DNA of 64,000 bases from Lethocerus indicus (lineage: Eukaryota; Arthropoda; Insecta; Hemiptera; Belostomatidae). The DNA is taken from assembly GCA_019843655.1 (NCBI GenBank), contig JACDQD010000002.1, positions 10,113,893 to 10,177,892 of the forward strand, read 5' to 3'. Under the pieces are notes generated by a model. The model did no database searches and was not told the origin of the DNA. It saw only the letters and a program-made list of their open reading frames with translations. Below, one piece after another: positions 49,681 through 61,895 of the stretch. Each line of letters opens with the position of its first letter. Positions within the stretch are counted from its first letter, which is position 1. A program made the position numbers and the translations under genes.

Positions 49681-52242
49681 GCTCCATCGCCTGTTTCCCC
49701 CACCAGTGAGGTCAGGACGTTTTGATGCACCTGTTTATCCATACGTAGTGTATATACCAGACCCCACGGATCCGAGTTTCAAACAGTCTGTACACATTCC
49801 TTTTAACATTGGAGCTTTGCCTTCCGGATAGCCGCAATGTACTTATTTTTTATTATTAATTCATGGTCACGGTTTCTCCTCGCTCGCCGATGGGTATCGG
49901 TATAATTTTTCCGATTACTACCCAAATTTTATAAAAGTAGAAAATTTACAGACCAACTAAAATTGTTCTTCGCAGTTCAAAAACAAAGCCCTTGCTATGA
50001 AAAACAAATGGTCCTGGAACAGCTCATTCCCCGGTACCTGTCAATTACCTAAATGAATTGCCGCGATGTATTTTTAAGATGGGGATAAATTCGTGGCCAC
50101 CATACATCACTTTTGTTCCCAACATTTATTTTCTCTCCCTTTTTGTGCTTTCATTTGTCCGGTTGGATAAAAATCTTTTCAAACCGGTCCTTCACGGCGC
50201 CTATATCATGTGTTGAATTAAATAGAAAATTGAAACACCCAGTTAGTAGAGGTTAATAAAGTGACACACAAAAGAGTTGGCCTTCCAAATCGGACTCCAT
50301 ATTTACCTCGTACTTCTTGAAGAAAAGGAACTGCCTGATACAGAATGATGAACACATTAAATGATACCTCCCGATCAATTAATGTGCAGGTAGTAAATTA
50401 CAAGAGTTTTCAGATTATAAATTGCACTAACAAATCCCACCAAGAATAACTCAAAAGGACTAAGCAAATTAACTTGTGTTTTACACTTCTTGAAGAAAGA
50501 ATCATTTACTGATGTTATATACCTATAAAAAGATTGTGCAATATGATAAAAGTCATATTTTATATTTACTTTTAATTAATTCGATTAGTAATTTCAAATT
50601 TTAATTATTTATTATTATTTATTAAAGAAGCCGAATAGGCCTCGAAATCTAAAGTTGGTTATCACAAACATTACGGAGGAAAAAATATGTCAATAATGCA
50701 TCTCAAGTAATACGCACATATGTACCGGTTATAATACTGATGAGAAGAGTTGAGACCGATTTCACGCTATAATGCCTACAATAAAAGCATCGCGTGTATT
50801 GTTAGAGCACACATTACCGTCCCCTGTCGAACACTGCTTCGAAATCCTATTGGGAATGGCAGAACGCTGAAACAGGTGTGTTCCTGTAAACCTCAGGGCG
50901 TGGTGGTTGACATCTGCGTAAATTAAATCCTTGCCTATATATCCTCGTTAGCGGAATAAACCGTTTAGAAAATACGTGTGAAACATTTATTTTATCTAAA
51001 TTCATTTACATAAAATACAGATGAACTTAACTGTTGTTTATTACTCTTTAAAACATGTTTACAGAGCGGCAAAAAATTAAACGTAAAAATGAAGAACTTA
51101 AAAAGACTTACACTTTTACCTTCTTTAAAATTAGAATTATCATCAAATTGTATTCTGTAGGTTTACCAATAACTGATTATTTTCATTTGTTTTACAGAAG
51201 TACTGTTCAAATAGATATTTTCCGAAGTATTACTAAAATATAAACGCGGCTTCAAGCAGATAAATAAACAATTTCTAATATCATTTTTTCTATTGATTAA
51301 GATGTACATTTAATAAATAATTACCTTAAATATATTACACCCCAGTTGTAGTAACAGCGAGTGAAAAACGTTGCAATTGTGTCCTTTTTCGGACATTTTA
51401 TTATACATTTACTAAAAATTAATATCTTCTGTAACTACCCCCGTACATGGGGGTGTCCGCGTCTACTGACCGTGGGAAGAACACTGGCACATTATTATCT
51501 CTATCGGCAATAATCTATTTAGATATTAAGCTGTTAGAATGTACTGAGCTCTGAACGTATAGGTTATACTGGAAAATGACTCTTGAAATTAGGACAGGAT
51601 ATTTTTCTTATGCTGGGAGTGTTCGAAATAGAGGGACAAGGCATGGTGATGATGTAGAGGGAGCAGGTGAGTGAACTAGCGGGCTGAGAGCAGGGGCCCC
51701 TCACCGGCCCAGAGATGAGTGGGCCGGTCTCACAGTAATTGAGCATTAGTAGGAGTGCCACTCGGCCTATTCACGTTGACCAACAAACAACCTTTTATGA
51801 CACTGAATAAATTTCTCGCGAATTATTGAAGACACTATTAAAACAGAAAAATAAAAATAATATCTACATTTTGAATCACGTACTCAGTCTCCTAGTTTTC
51901 CTAGTTAGTTGGATTTGTATAATTTATTCATACATAATATTTAAATTCATAATATTTAAATGATTTATCTTTAAAGGCATTGTTTCAATCCTGTCTGTTT
52001 CCATTTTTAGCGTTATCACAATTCCCACCATGTTTGCAGTTTCTGGCGTCGATATTATAATAAAACAATTGTACAAATTAAGTGCAATTCCGAAAAACTG
52101 AGGCAAGAGAAACTCAAATCTTCTCAAGCGGTATATAGGAGCCAAATTAGAACCCCCGCGCCAATAATCTGACCTTTGACCTACAATACATGTCTGTGAA
52201 TATGTGTATATCTATTACAGAACAATATTTTTCTTTACCGTC
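49681..52242. other. Intergenic, no supported gene
   Basis: AT-rich. A CCCCCGTACATGGGGG near-palindrome lies near 51440 and a GC-rich patch at 51.65-51.77 kb. No open frame is recognised. Confidence 0.5.
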
Positions 52243-52383
52243 GGTTTGTGGTGTTTCTGTCTCTTCTCGCTGGTTCGGTCTTTTGCTAGACCTGTTTCAG
52301 TAGCGGTACTGAAGATGGCGAGCAGCCGAAACCGGTCTAGCAAAAGACCGAACCAGCGAGAGGAGACAGAAACACCACAAACC
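52243..52383. repeat. Hairpin-forming palindrome with 50-bp arms
   Basis: Bases 52243-52292 and 52334-52383 are inverted complements with a single mismatch (CTCTTCTC against CTCCTCTC), separated by 41 bases. Each arm is a copy of the dispersed repeat that begins GTTTCTGTCTC and runs to TTTTGCTAGACC. The right copy continues into CCGAAACCGGTC and CTGAAGATGGC; the left has lost that part. An open frame across it is a by-product of the symmetry, not a gene. Confidence 0.85.
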
Positions 52384-52841
52384 TGCGGTATTCCAACCCC
52401 TCGCAGACCACAAAACAGTTATGTTAAACTAGTATGTTTCTTTACTTCTCAACCAATCACATTGACTCGTTACAGCAATTCTGTCTTCCAAAAAGTAAAG
52501 CCGATACGTTTAAGATGACTTTATCTATGTATATAACATTATATTTTCCATTCACTCAAAACCGTAGCAAGCACGGGTTTTCAACTAGTTATTAATTCAC
52601 TAATTAAAAAAAATTATCAAAAGCGAAATGATTAATTTGCTACAATGTCATATTAAAATGCTGAATTATTTCGAAGTAGGAGTGCAAAATTTGAATTCGA
52701 ATCATTTCAACGTTGATAATACACCTAAATAAGTATAGCAAAATATTAAAATAATACATTCAAACACGAAATATGAAAATATAATAAATCCTTTAACAAT
52801 TTCAACCCTTCGGTTAAATTGATACGTGTATGTTGGTTGGC

Positions 52842-52875
52842 TATAAAAGTGGTTACAGTCTAAACACAGGTCCGA
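52842..52875 (+). promoter_or_regulatory. Orphan TATA-type core promoter candidate
   Basis: TATAAAAG (52842-52849) is preceded by GGTTGGC. The expected start about 30 bases downstream falls in TAAACACAGGTCC, with GATCAGAGCGAGCACC further on. No coding exon follows before PDIA5, 4.2 kb away. It could drive a non-coding transcript, a distant leader exon, or nothing. Confidence 0.2.
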
Positions 52876-54426
52876 AAAACGAGTCCAACTGCGATCAGAG
52901 CGAGCACCAGAGTTGAAAATTCTTGAAGTAGAAGGGAGTCGTTATTCCTGGGGTTTTGTTGAATTAAATTACTTAGAAAGTAATTCTCCGCCCATTTAAT
53001 TAATTACGCGGATTTTATTGTTGTTGCTTGAGCCACGTTTAACGGCCATAACTCGAAAGCCGGCTCCGGTTTTATTCGACGGTAAGGTAAATTAGTATAT
53101 TAACACTGGGAAAGGATGTTATTGAGATTAAGAAAGAAATGCTCAGAAGCTGAAAAGGCGAACATATTCTGCGATTATCTTACAACTATACGTGATAAGC
53201 TTTTAGAGTAAGAACAGTCCACCAAATAATTATGAATTTCTCATCTTATTATAATATAAAATCCATATGAAAAATTCATCAAATTGATAGCAATACAACG
53301 TAATTGTTTATTATGTATATATGTATTTATAAACAAAATATTAGATGTAAATTTATTAAGTCCGAATAATTAGAACACTGCATAACCACTTCATATAACT
53401 TATGTATCTTCAAAGATTAATTAGGTCCTGTTTTATGTTGCAGGCAGAACACGGATTGGATAGTTCTCTGGATTCATTTGACAATTAGGATTTTTTTTCT
53501 ATCCCAGGATGTTCAATTCTATTTTAAATCTTAATGCGTGTAAAATATATACATCTCCTAATACCTACATGTGTTTCAATCCACTTTATGAAATGTAGTT
53601 CTTCTCTAAATAGTTAACAAGTAATTCCATCAAAGCCTATGATGTAATGGAATACATTGTCCAAATAAATTGAGGTTTATTTATTATAACATTTCTGTGT
53701 TGTCTATGGGATTTATTTGTATCAGTGTTAAACTGTGATTATATAATTACAGGTGTTGGCATGATAAATAATAGTCAATGTTTTATACCTTTCTTTCTAA
53801 CAGCCTATTAGGCAAATGCCTAGTAGGTTTTCTAGAGATAAAAATTATTAATATTCAAGTTAAAGGTAACTGAGATTGTAATATTGATTAATCTCTAAAT
53901 GCTAGTTAAGGAATTTACTTTACATTACACTAAGGATAAAAATTCTGTCATTAATACACTTCAGTCTACCACAGGAATCATTTATATTTTTTACAAACCG
54001 TAGAAAATATAGATTTAAACAAGACTAATGGATAAAAAAAATCTATTATAGCGACTTCTGTCTTTAATCATTTAAATTATTAGATACTTATACTTACAAA
54101 AAAGATGTTCTATTAACATACAAATGAAATATGGTTCAGATTTGAACTTTGTGCTGTCCAGTCCATAACTAGCACACAATTATTGTTTTGAAGAACCCAA
54201 ATTAATTTACTTCCGCTAAAGTTAATGGCCATTGAGTATATTATATACTTTCATTCAAACTGGAGTTTCAACAATCAACTCACAAAGTATACCACCAAGT
54301 ATTTTTGGAAACTAACATCTGCTAGAAATGCACAAGCAACGAATTACTCAGCAAGAATTGGCAACATAAGAAATACTTGAAATTAAGAACCCTTAGCCAA
54401 GAAAATTACAAGAATAGAATTTCTTA

Positions 54427-54914
54427 GGGTAAAATTTACTGTAGGGGCCCCGGAGGTTATCGGGTGTATTCGAGATATATCGATATATACCGGTGAATCG
54501 ATGTCGTCAACTTGGTCAGCCATCTTTGTTTTCACATCGCGCAGCCATTTTTGTTTCACATCCCGTACCTTTATTAAGGCGTCCGACAGGTTATTTTTTT
54601 TAGTAAAGGGAAAGAAAGTAATTATGACACGAAAAGAAATATATAAAAAATAATATAATAAAAGTAACCTCATTCAGAATCTGACTCCGATTGAGAAGGA
54701 GCCTCCACCTGTGGGCCGATATCCCTCGAGATGTGAAAAAAAATAAAAACCGCCTAATTTGGTAAAAATAAAAAGCACAACCCGTCGGACGCCGTAATAA
54801 TGGTACGCCATGTGAACAAATATGGCTGACCAAGTTGACGACATCGATTCACCCGTATACATCGATATATCGAATACACCCGATAACCTCCGGGGCCCCT
54901 ACAGTAAATTTTAA
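54427..54914. mobile_element. Fold-back element with long inverted arms
   Basis: The outer about 105 bases of each side are near-perfect inverted copies: TAAAATTTACTGTAGGGGCC at 54429 has its complement ending near 54912. The arms continue through CGGGTGTATTCGA, TCGATATAT, GAATCGATGTCGTCAACTTG and GTCAGCCAT. A second inner pair, GGCGTCCGAC(A/G)GGTT (left near 54569, right near 54790), extends the symmetry after a gap. The 488-bp element has an AT-rich centre and no plausible transposase. The family is not identified. Confidence 0.75.
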
Positions 54915-56914
54915 CCGATTTTGGATATTGCGAAATTCAAGTCTGGAGTATAGCAAGATACCGCGAAGATATTTAGTATTAGATATAGACACTCCCCCCT
55001 ACCACCCTGTCATATCAACCTCTAACGTTGAAATATAATTATCAGTTAACATCAAACTAACTATTTAAAAATTTGGATTATTTAATATAATTATGTTCCT
55101 AACCTTCCATGTCCGTCTTAGAGTAGAGGTACACTTCTTAATTTAAACGTTATAAAAAGTACAGAATATGATAATTTTTCGTCTATATAATATTTTGATA
55201 TTATGCTGGTCTCTGTGATTTTATCCTATAAGCTATCTTATTGTGGACACTTAAAAATAAAAATCGAGCCAAGGAAAAATACTTCGTAAGCACGGCATTT
55301 TTTCAAAACTTTTCGCTAGAATTTATTTTTTGCATGACAATATTATATGAAAAATAAGGTGGAGGAAAATAGTAAAAAAATATCGCTACTCATTCAATCA
55401 GTATTAAGAAATTGAATTTATCTTCCTTACAAATTTCAATTAATAAATTAGTTCCACTATAAAATAATGCCTGGCGCCATAGCGCCAGAGTTAATTGGCT
55501 CAGCTACACAGGTAACTTTCTGTTTTCGTGACCTCTGTCGTTCTCTAGGAAAGTTTGACGGAATTCATATTTCACCTCTGCTAGTTTCCGCTGCCCCGGC
55601 CGTCTTGCCAGCCCACTACACTCCCATACCCAGGTCTGTTTGGTTGATATCTGAGTGACCTCTGTCATTTTGCGATATATAAGATCGAGTTCAAATCTGA
55701 TTTCTGATCTGGTAGTAATGCCCACAGATTAATGTGGCACCTTTCGATCCCGATTAACTCAACCCGGACATTATTGGTCAGTTTATGCGATTTCTTGGCA
55801 GTATACCAGTAGTAGTCCAGAAGACCACGGATAGTTGAAGGTGATCCTTATGGATCGCGAATAACTCTTGGGATGTCTTTTTTCGGCACCCCAAGAATAA
55901 AATTACGATGAAGTCGCCATATAGCAAGTCTATAGCAATACTAAATTTCGAGAGCCTTCTCTTCTGAGAAGAAAATTAAAGCACCGCTATTAATAGCAAA
56001 AATTAATAACTATTGCAAAATCCGAAGAACAATAAATGTAACCGCTGTTTATGTCGTATATATATTACGTAATTTAACGGACTGGAAACACTTAAAACCG
56101 GGCAATTAAAACAAATACTTGAGGCCGTGTGTTTAACTGAAGAACTCTAGAAAGCAAGAAGTACGTCTCTGTTCCATTATTTCCCCTTGCGGTTCACCCA
56201 AGTGCTATCATGAAAACGTAATTAGAACACCGCAAAATTTTTTCAAAATCTATGTTTGCCATCAAAATCCAGGGTAGTATTGGAAACGTTTTAACATACG
56301 AAACAAAACCAGTTTTCCTAATTACAATTGCGTATTTGTCTAAACTTTTATTTGGAACATTTTATATAAACCCTGTTTTACTCTAAAAATTAAATTAGAG
56401 AGCCAACGCCATTCGGAGGAAACGCCACCTAAATTGCACTGTGAGTGATATCTGATGTGAACGCATTAAAACAAAGGAATTAATACTGACTTCAGAATTC
56501 TTGTCACAATTTACTAACGACGAAACCGGTATAGTGTAATAGTGCGGGAGGTGATGCAAATTCGCTATTAAACATTTCAAACAATAAGTAAACATTTCAA
56601 AGCTTTTCGACCCCCCCCCCTCCATCAATCGTACATATTGAGTAAAAATTAAGACATTTTTATGCAAACTTAAATTCTTTGATTTGAACCGGATTCATAC
56701 ACACATAGTATCGAAATACAGTTTGTACAAGGTACAGAAATCGGAAGAATATAACTTTTGTCAACAGACACACCTCCCGCATTGCGGATGAGGTCTTAAT
56801 GAAAGGGTGATATATCATGCTTTCATAAACGACTGTGGTTTCAGAATATATATTATTCAGAATAATACCTGCAGAAAGAAAATGTTGTACTCTATCTAAA
56901 TGGCCGTGAGTTCT

Positions 56915-57066
56915 GAGTACGTGTACAAGATGGCAGCGTGAAACCTCGTGAGTCAGGTTGCTTAACCGGTTGGATGGTTTGACATGTACTGTTAGACTTA
57001 GATTTTACGTGAATCGTACTCTTTCTTATATTTGTGATATATAGTACTTATGTCGTTCTCACAGCC
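56915..57066 (+). promoter_or_regulatory. Candidate PDIA5 promoter and 5' leader
   Basis: About 130 bases upstream of the PDIA5 ATG the sequence reads ACAAGATGGCAGCG (56926-56939). This matches the AAnATGGCnGC word bound by YY1/Pho-type factors, which in many animals lies at or just downstream of housekeeping transcription starts. No TATA box is at a suitable distance. A pyrimidine-rich CTCACAG ends at 57064, two bases before the ATG, so a spliced leader exon is also possible. The motif is seen; the promoter role is inferred. Confidence 0.3.
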
Positions 57067-60000
57067 ATGGAGGGACATCTCTTTATTTTTGTTTTTGTAA
57101 GCATCAGCTTTTCATTCACAATTTACGTAATGTCATTGATAGCGGCTACTACATTCTATTATTACTCTAGTAATTGTATCGTACTAAGTATAATATTATA
57201 CATTAAAAAAGGTTTTTTTGCAAAAAATGTCAAGTTTCATTATTGAACTCTATATTGAAATAGTTATTGGTATGTCTTTAAAATATTAAGAAAGTAGCTG
57301 TTTTGGATTTCTGTTACTGATAATTGTAATCCAATAATGGTTCAATTCTTATTTTAATAAGAATTTCTTCCTACTTTAATTTTTTTACCTTTCAGTAATA
57401 CATTTTTAATTCCAAATTGTCTGTTGGATACATCTCTCTAAAGCTTTAAACCCACTCAGGTAAATTTCATTAGATCCTTCTATTAATTCGAAAGTCATCA
57501 ATTAATAATTTATTGTACATTTAATTAATTATATTATTTCTTAATTGATATATAATTTTATCTAATCATTTATTTGTTTAATATATTGGTGCGATAGTGT
57601 TCAATCATTGAGTGTTTGAAACCTTTCATAATAAAATTTTAATTAATGAATTCATTAATGATTCAATAAGCTAATAACAATACCACTCTTATTTACCACT
57701 ATTTTAAGAAGTTATGTAGAATACATTATTGCTATTTAAATTTACAATTTAATATTGTTAACACCATGCACTCCGTCTCTATGCACATATTCTTCCATTT
57801 TCTATTACAACTTTTATTTAATATGAAATATTATGTTTGCCTATTAAAATCAAATTGAAATATTATATGCCTATTATTTAAGTCTCCTGAAATTTTATAT
57901 CTTATAATAAATGTAAAGAAATTATAATTTCTTCGCAGGTTCTTTTAATTACTATATCTTATGGAGGCTGTAAGCAGAATGGGAAGGCCACCAATGTGGA
58001 AGATGTAGCAGATTTAAAAGAATTCAAAAAAATACTTCGGACCAAGAACAATGTTCTTGCCTGCTTTATTAGTTCTCAGCGCCAAACATCCAATGTCTTG
58101 AAGGTCTTCAGTGAAACTGCTGAAGTAATTCGGGGACAAGGGTCCATGCTAATAGTTGACTGCTCAGGGTGGGTGCCTGGATTAATTAAGTTTTTCCCTT
58201 TTAACTTATTTATTCATTTATTATTTACTTTTATTTATTTATTTTTGCATTTCAATATTCTTCTAATTTGATGATTACAATATCTGAATAATATTTTATT
58301 CTAGTAAAATAATTTATTTCAGAGATGCCAAAAAAATGTGTAAAAAACTGAAAGTTGTACCAGACCCTTTTGTACTGAGGCATTATAAAGATGGAGAATT
58401 CCATAAAGTCTACGATCGGAAAATGACAACAGCAAGTATGGTCAGTTTTATGCGTGACCCAACTGGTGACATACCCTGGGAAGAAGATGAAACCAGTACA
58501 GATATTGTTCACCTGCCCGATTACAATGTGTGTTTTCAATATTTTCTGTTACTATAATTCATAGCATTTATTTTGATGTGATATAACATTAATATACATA
58601 CAGTTTATCTTTAGCATTAAAGTTATTTCAATTTTCTTTTAAATTTCTTCTGTTTCCACTTTAAAATTAATTAACAAAATAATTAATTTGATGGAAGTAG
58701 CATGAAATGAATCAAATTTAAATGAATTCAATGAATAAATTTTTAGGACTGTAAAATTTATAAGTTTTTGAGTTAAGAAATTTTTTATTTTCATCATTTG
58801 TGGTAATTTTGTTCAGAGTTTGACGAGGTTGTTGAGAAAAGAAACCAAACCAATCATGGTGATGTTTTATGCCCCCTGGTGTGGATTCTGCAAACAGCTT
58901 AAGCCTGAATATGCAGCTGCAGCAACAGCCCTGAAAGATTCCTCTGTTTTTGCAGCTATCGACGTCAACAGACCTGAGAACACTGTCGTGAGAACAAGAT
59001 TCAATATTACTGGATTCCCAACAATGTTATATTTCAAGTAGGAAAATAATTCTGTTAACTACAAGACATGTAATTTGTTCTAATGTTACTTGTGAAAAAA
59101 TAGTATCCTTCAGTTGTATGAAATTTATTATCACTATTAATGTAAATTGTAATTAACAATGAAAAGTTGTTGATACTTATTATATCTATGCAGGTTTTTA
59201 TTTTCTGTAACATCATTCCTTTATTTTCATCATTTCATGGTCAAAAATTATGTTGATCTGTAAAGTTCAAATACTCCAATAATTAGTTGCAATTATGGGG
59301 TTGTTACTGTCATGAAGATAAAGTTGTTTCATTGTGTAAGTAATTACCTATTCCCCTACCCCCGCTGTTCCTATTTACTCCCAATAAAAGTGTATAAACA
59401 AAATATTATTTACTGCTATTGTTTAATATTGCAACAATAATTTTTTATGCACTCTTACTTTTGGCCATGCAATAAATAAATAATATACATTTAACATAAT
59501 AATAACAACAGAATTAGCTATAAAAAATGTATCTCATTTTGTCTAACAGGAATGGAGAATTAAAGCATTCATATGAAGGTGAAAATAAAAAAGATAAATT
59601 AATAGCATTTATGGAAAACCCCACTGCTCCTCCACCAAAACCCAAAGAGGAAGACTGGTCTCTGGCAGAAACAGAAGTTGTCCATCTAACAACAGATTCT
59701 TTTGATAACTTTATTCAAGTAAGTCATGAGAGATTTAGTAATTTCTATACACATAATATCTATATATTTAATAATTAACTGGTAGAGATTGTCCATCAAC
59801 ACATTTGTGTTCATCAGTCTTTCAAGGATAATAATTTTTACAAACTTCATCTTACAAAATTTTTCTTATTACATGTAATTGGCTTGTTCATATTAAACTT
59901 TCCACTGTTATTTAGAGTGAAAATTCAACTTTAGTGATGTTCTATGCACCGTGGTGTGGACATTGCAAAAAGATGAAGCCAGAATATAATAAAGCTGCAA

Positions 60001-60092
60001 CATTACTAAAATCCGAAGGGGTCAGTTTTTTCCACATTTATTTATTTTAGTGTCTTCCCATTTACATAAAATAATAATAATTCTCTGGATTT

Positions 60093-60188
<96 letters not shown>

Positions 60189-61895
60189 ATGTAAAATTTG
60201 TAGGTAGTTGGATCTCTTGCTGCTGTAGATGCTACTAAAGATTCTGCCTTGGGAAAACGCTTTGGTGTAAAAGGTTATCCAACAGTTAAATATTTCAAGA
60301 ATGGGAAATTTGCATGGGATACACCTGCTCTGAGGGAGTCTGGAAAAATTGTTGAATTCATGAGGGATCCCAAAGAACCACCACCTCCCCCCCCACCAGA
60401 ACCTGAATGGTCTGAGCAGCAATCAGAGGTTGTTCATTTGAATGTTGAAAACTTTAAGCATTTTCTTAAGAAGAAGAAACATGTCCTAGTAATGTTTTAT
60501 GCCCCATGTAAGTTGTACTGTATTTTTAATATGTTATGATTAAATCTTCCCTTTTAAGCATAATTTGGTACTCTTGCTATTTATACAAATAACAATTTAT
60601 CACAGGGTGTGGCCATTGCAAAATGGCAAAGCCTGAATTCACTGATGCAGCAGAAGAAAGTAAGGATAATTCCAGAGTTGCATTTGCCGCACTGGATTGT
60701 ACCAAGCACTCTAATGTTTGCAACACAGTTGGTGTAACTGGTTATCCTACATTCAAATATTATCACTACTACAACAAGGATACAAATAATATTGAATACA
60801 CCGGTGGAAGAAAGGTATTTCATAACTTATATTAAATATTGTTGTGTTTATTGTGTACATAAATTTAAATTACTGAACTTTACTATTAGTTTATTATGTG
60901 CATACGTTAAAGAATAAATAAATATAAATATTAATTTTATCATTAGTATTCTTCTTCATCATAGATTAGAGAGTCTTTTCATATTTAAGTATTTAAATGA
61001 ATAAATATTTAAATGTATGTTATATTATAGAAAGAAGACTTCTTGAAGTTCATGGCCAAAGTTGATGGTTCTAATAGACCACCTAGCACAACTCCTCCCT
61101 CACCATCTCAAGAAGCAACAACACAACCTACAGAACAAAAAACGGTAACAACACAACAACGTCCAAAAAGTGACATAAACATTTGGTCAGGCATTGAAGG
61201 TTCAGATAAAATACTTCAGTTGACAGATTCTAACTACTCTGAAATAATGAGCCAGCATCAGTCTATAATGATTCTGTATTATGATCAAGGTATTTTTTTT
61301 CTTGTAATTTTAATAATAATACTTTTTATGTTTGTTATTTCATTTGATTTAACTGCTTATTTTCAAGTGTTTATTGATGAAAATAAGTCAAGAAGATATA
61401 TTCTTGTATTTAATATTCATCAGTTCATAAAGACATTTATTTATATTGTGACTTCATTTAACGGTATATAAATGTTTATCTGGTGATTACATGTTAAAGA
61501 TATATTTCTTACTGTAAGAATGAAATCTATATTATATAATGTATTTTTCTCCTTACATTTATAATAATGTTATAAACACAAGCTATTTTAATTTATCTAT
61601 TTATTTACTAACACTTGTATTATTAAATATTTCAGATTGCAGTACTTGTAAAACATTGATGATGGAATATGGACAGGCTGCTCTGAAAATTACACCTGAC
61701 ACAGGAGTTTTGGCGGCTTGTGAGGGAAAAGCAAATCTTAAAATTGCCACAGACCACAGAGTAAAGAAATTTCCAGTATTAAAATATTTTAACAAAGGCA
61801 TATTTGTGGCTAAATACAAAGGAAAAAATTTAAGTCATGAATTTATAAATTTTATGAAATTTCCTCCTCCAAAACGTATTATGGAAGAATTGTAA
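57067..61895 (+). CDS. PDIA5: Protein disulfide-isomerase A5-like, five thioredoxin-fold domains (ten coding exons)
   Basis: Exons: 57067-57096, 57939-58168, 58323-58527, 58817-59037, 59550-59718, 59916-60020, 60204-60507, 60606-60814, 61031-61289 and 61636-61895. All junctions are GT-AG and keep frame, giving 663 residues. Residues 1 to about 20 are a signal peptide. Residues 25-155 form a thioredoxin-like domain without CxxC. Three PDI domains follow with APWCGFC (near 177), APWCGHC (near 299) and APWCGHC (near 423), each with its cis-Pro (FPT or YPT) and separated by proline/acidic linkers. This order matches vertebrate PDIA5 (b-like domain, then three a-type domains). After a Thr/Pro-rich spacer (about 507-535) a fifth domain carries DCSTCK (near 579) and KFPVLKYF. 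The C-terminus is MEEL, like the KEEL ER-retention tail of vertebrate PDIA5. Expected role: disulfide formation and exchange in the ER lumen. The ATG is in good context (CAGCCATGG) and directly precedes the hydrophobic leader. The fifth domain is additional to the roughly 520-residue vertebrate protein. Confidence 0.95.
60094..60189. repeat. (TA)n microsatellite inside PDIA5 intron 6
   Basis: About 45 TA units interrupted once by G at 60180. It occupies roughly half of a 183-bp intron (60021-60203) and lies 14 bases before the 3' splice site of exon 7. Confidence 0.97.

Larger units (their letters stand above)
52384..57066. other. Upstream region of PDIA5, mostly without recognisable content
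   Basis: Besides the orphan TATA candidate and the fold-back element, there is a hairpin CTGGCGC-CATA-GCGCCAG at 55471-55488 and an 11-C run near 56610. The word GTGACCTCTGTC occurs twice (near 55529 and 55655). No exon is recognised upstream of the PDIA5 ATG. Confidence 0.45.

Noticed and set aside
49532..49831. 99-codon + strand open frame
   Set aside because: It is the complement of the - strand R1-like LINE fragment, whose motifs are recognisable while this frame's are not.
52204..52518. 104-codon open frame
   Set aside because: It runs through the 50-bp-arm palindrome; the open frame is a consequence of the repeat, with no recognisable protein.
60042..60422. 126-codon - strand open frame with a long Tyr-Ile repeat
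   Set aside because: Antisense to PDIA5 exon 7 and translated from the TA microsatellite.
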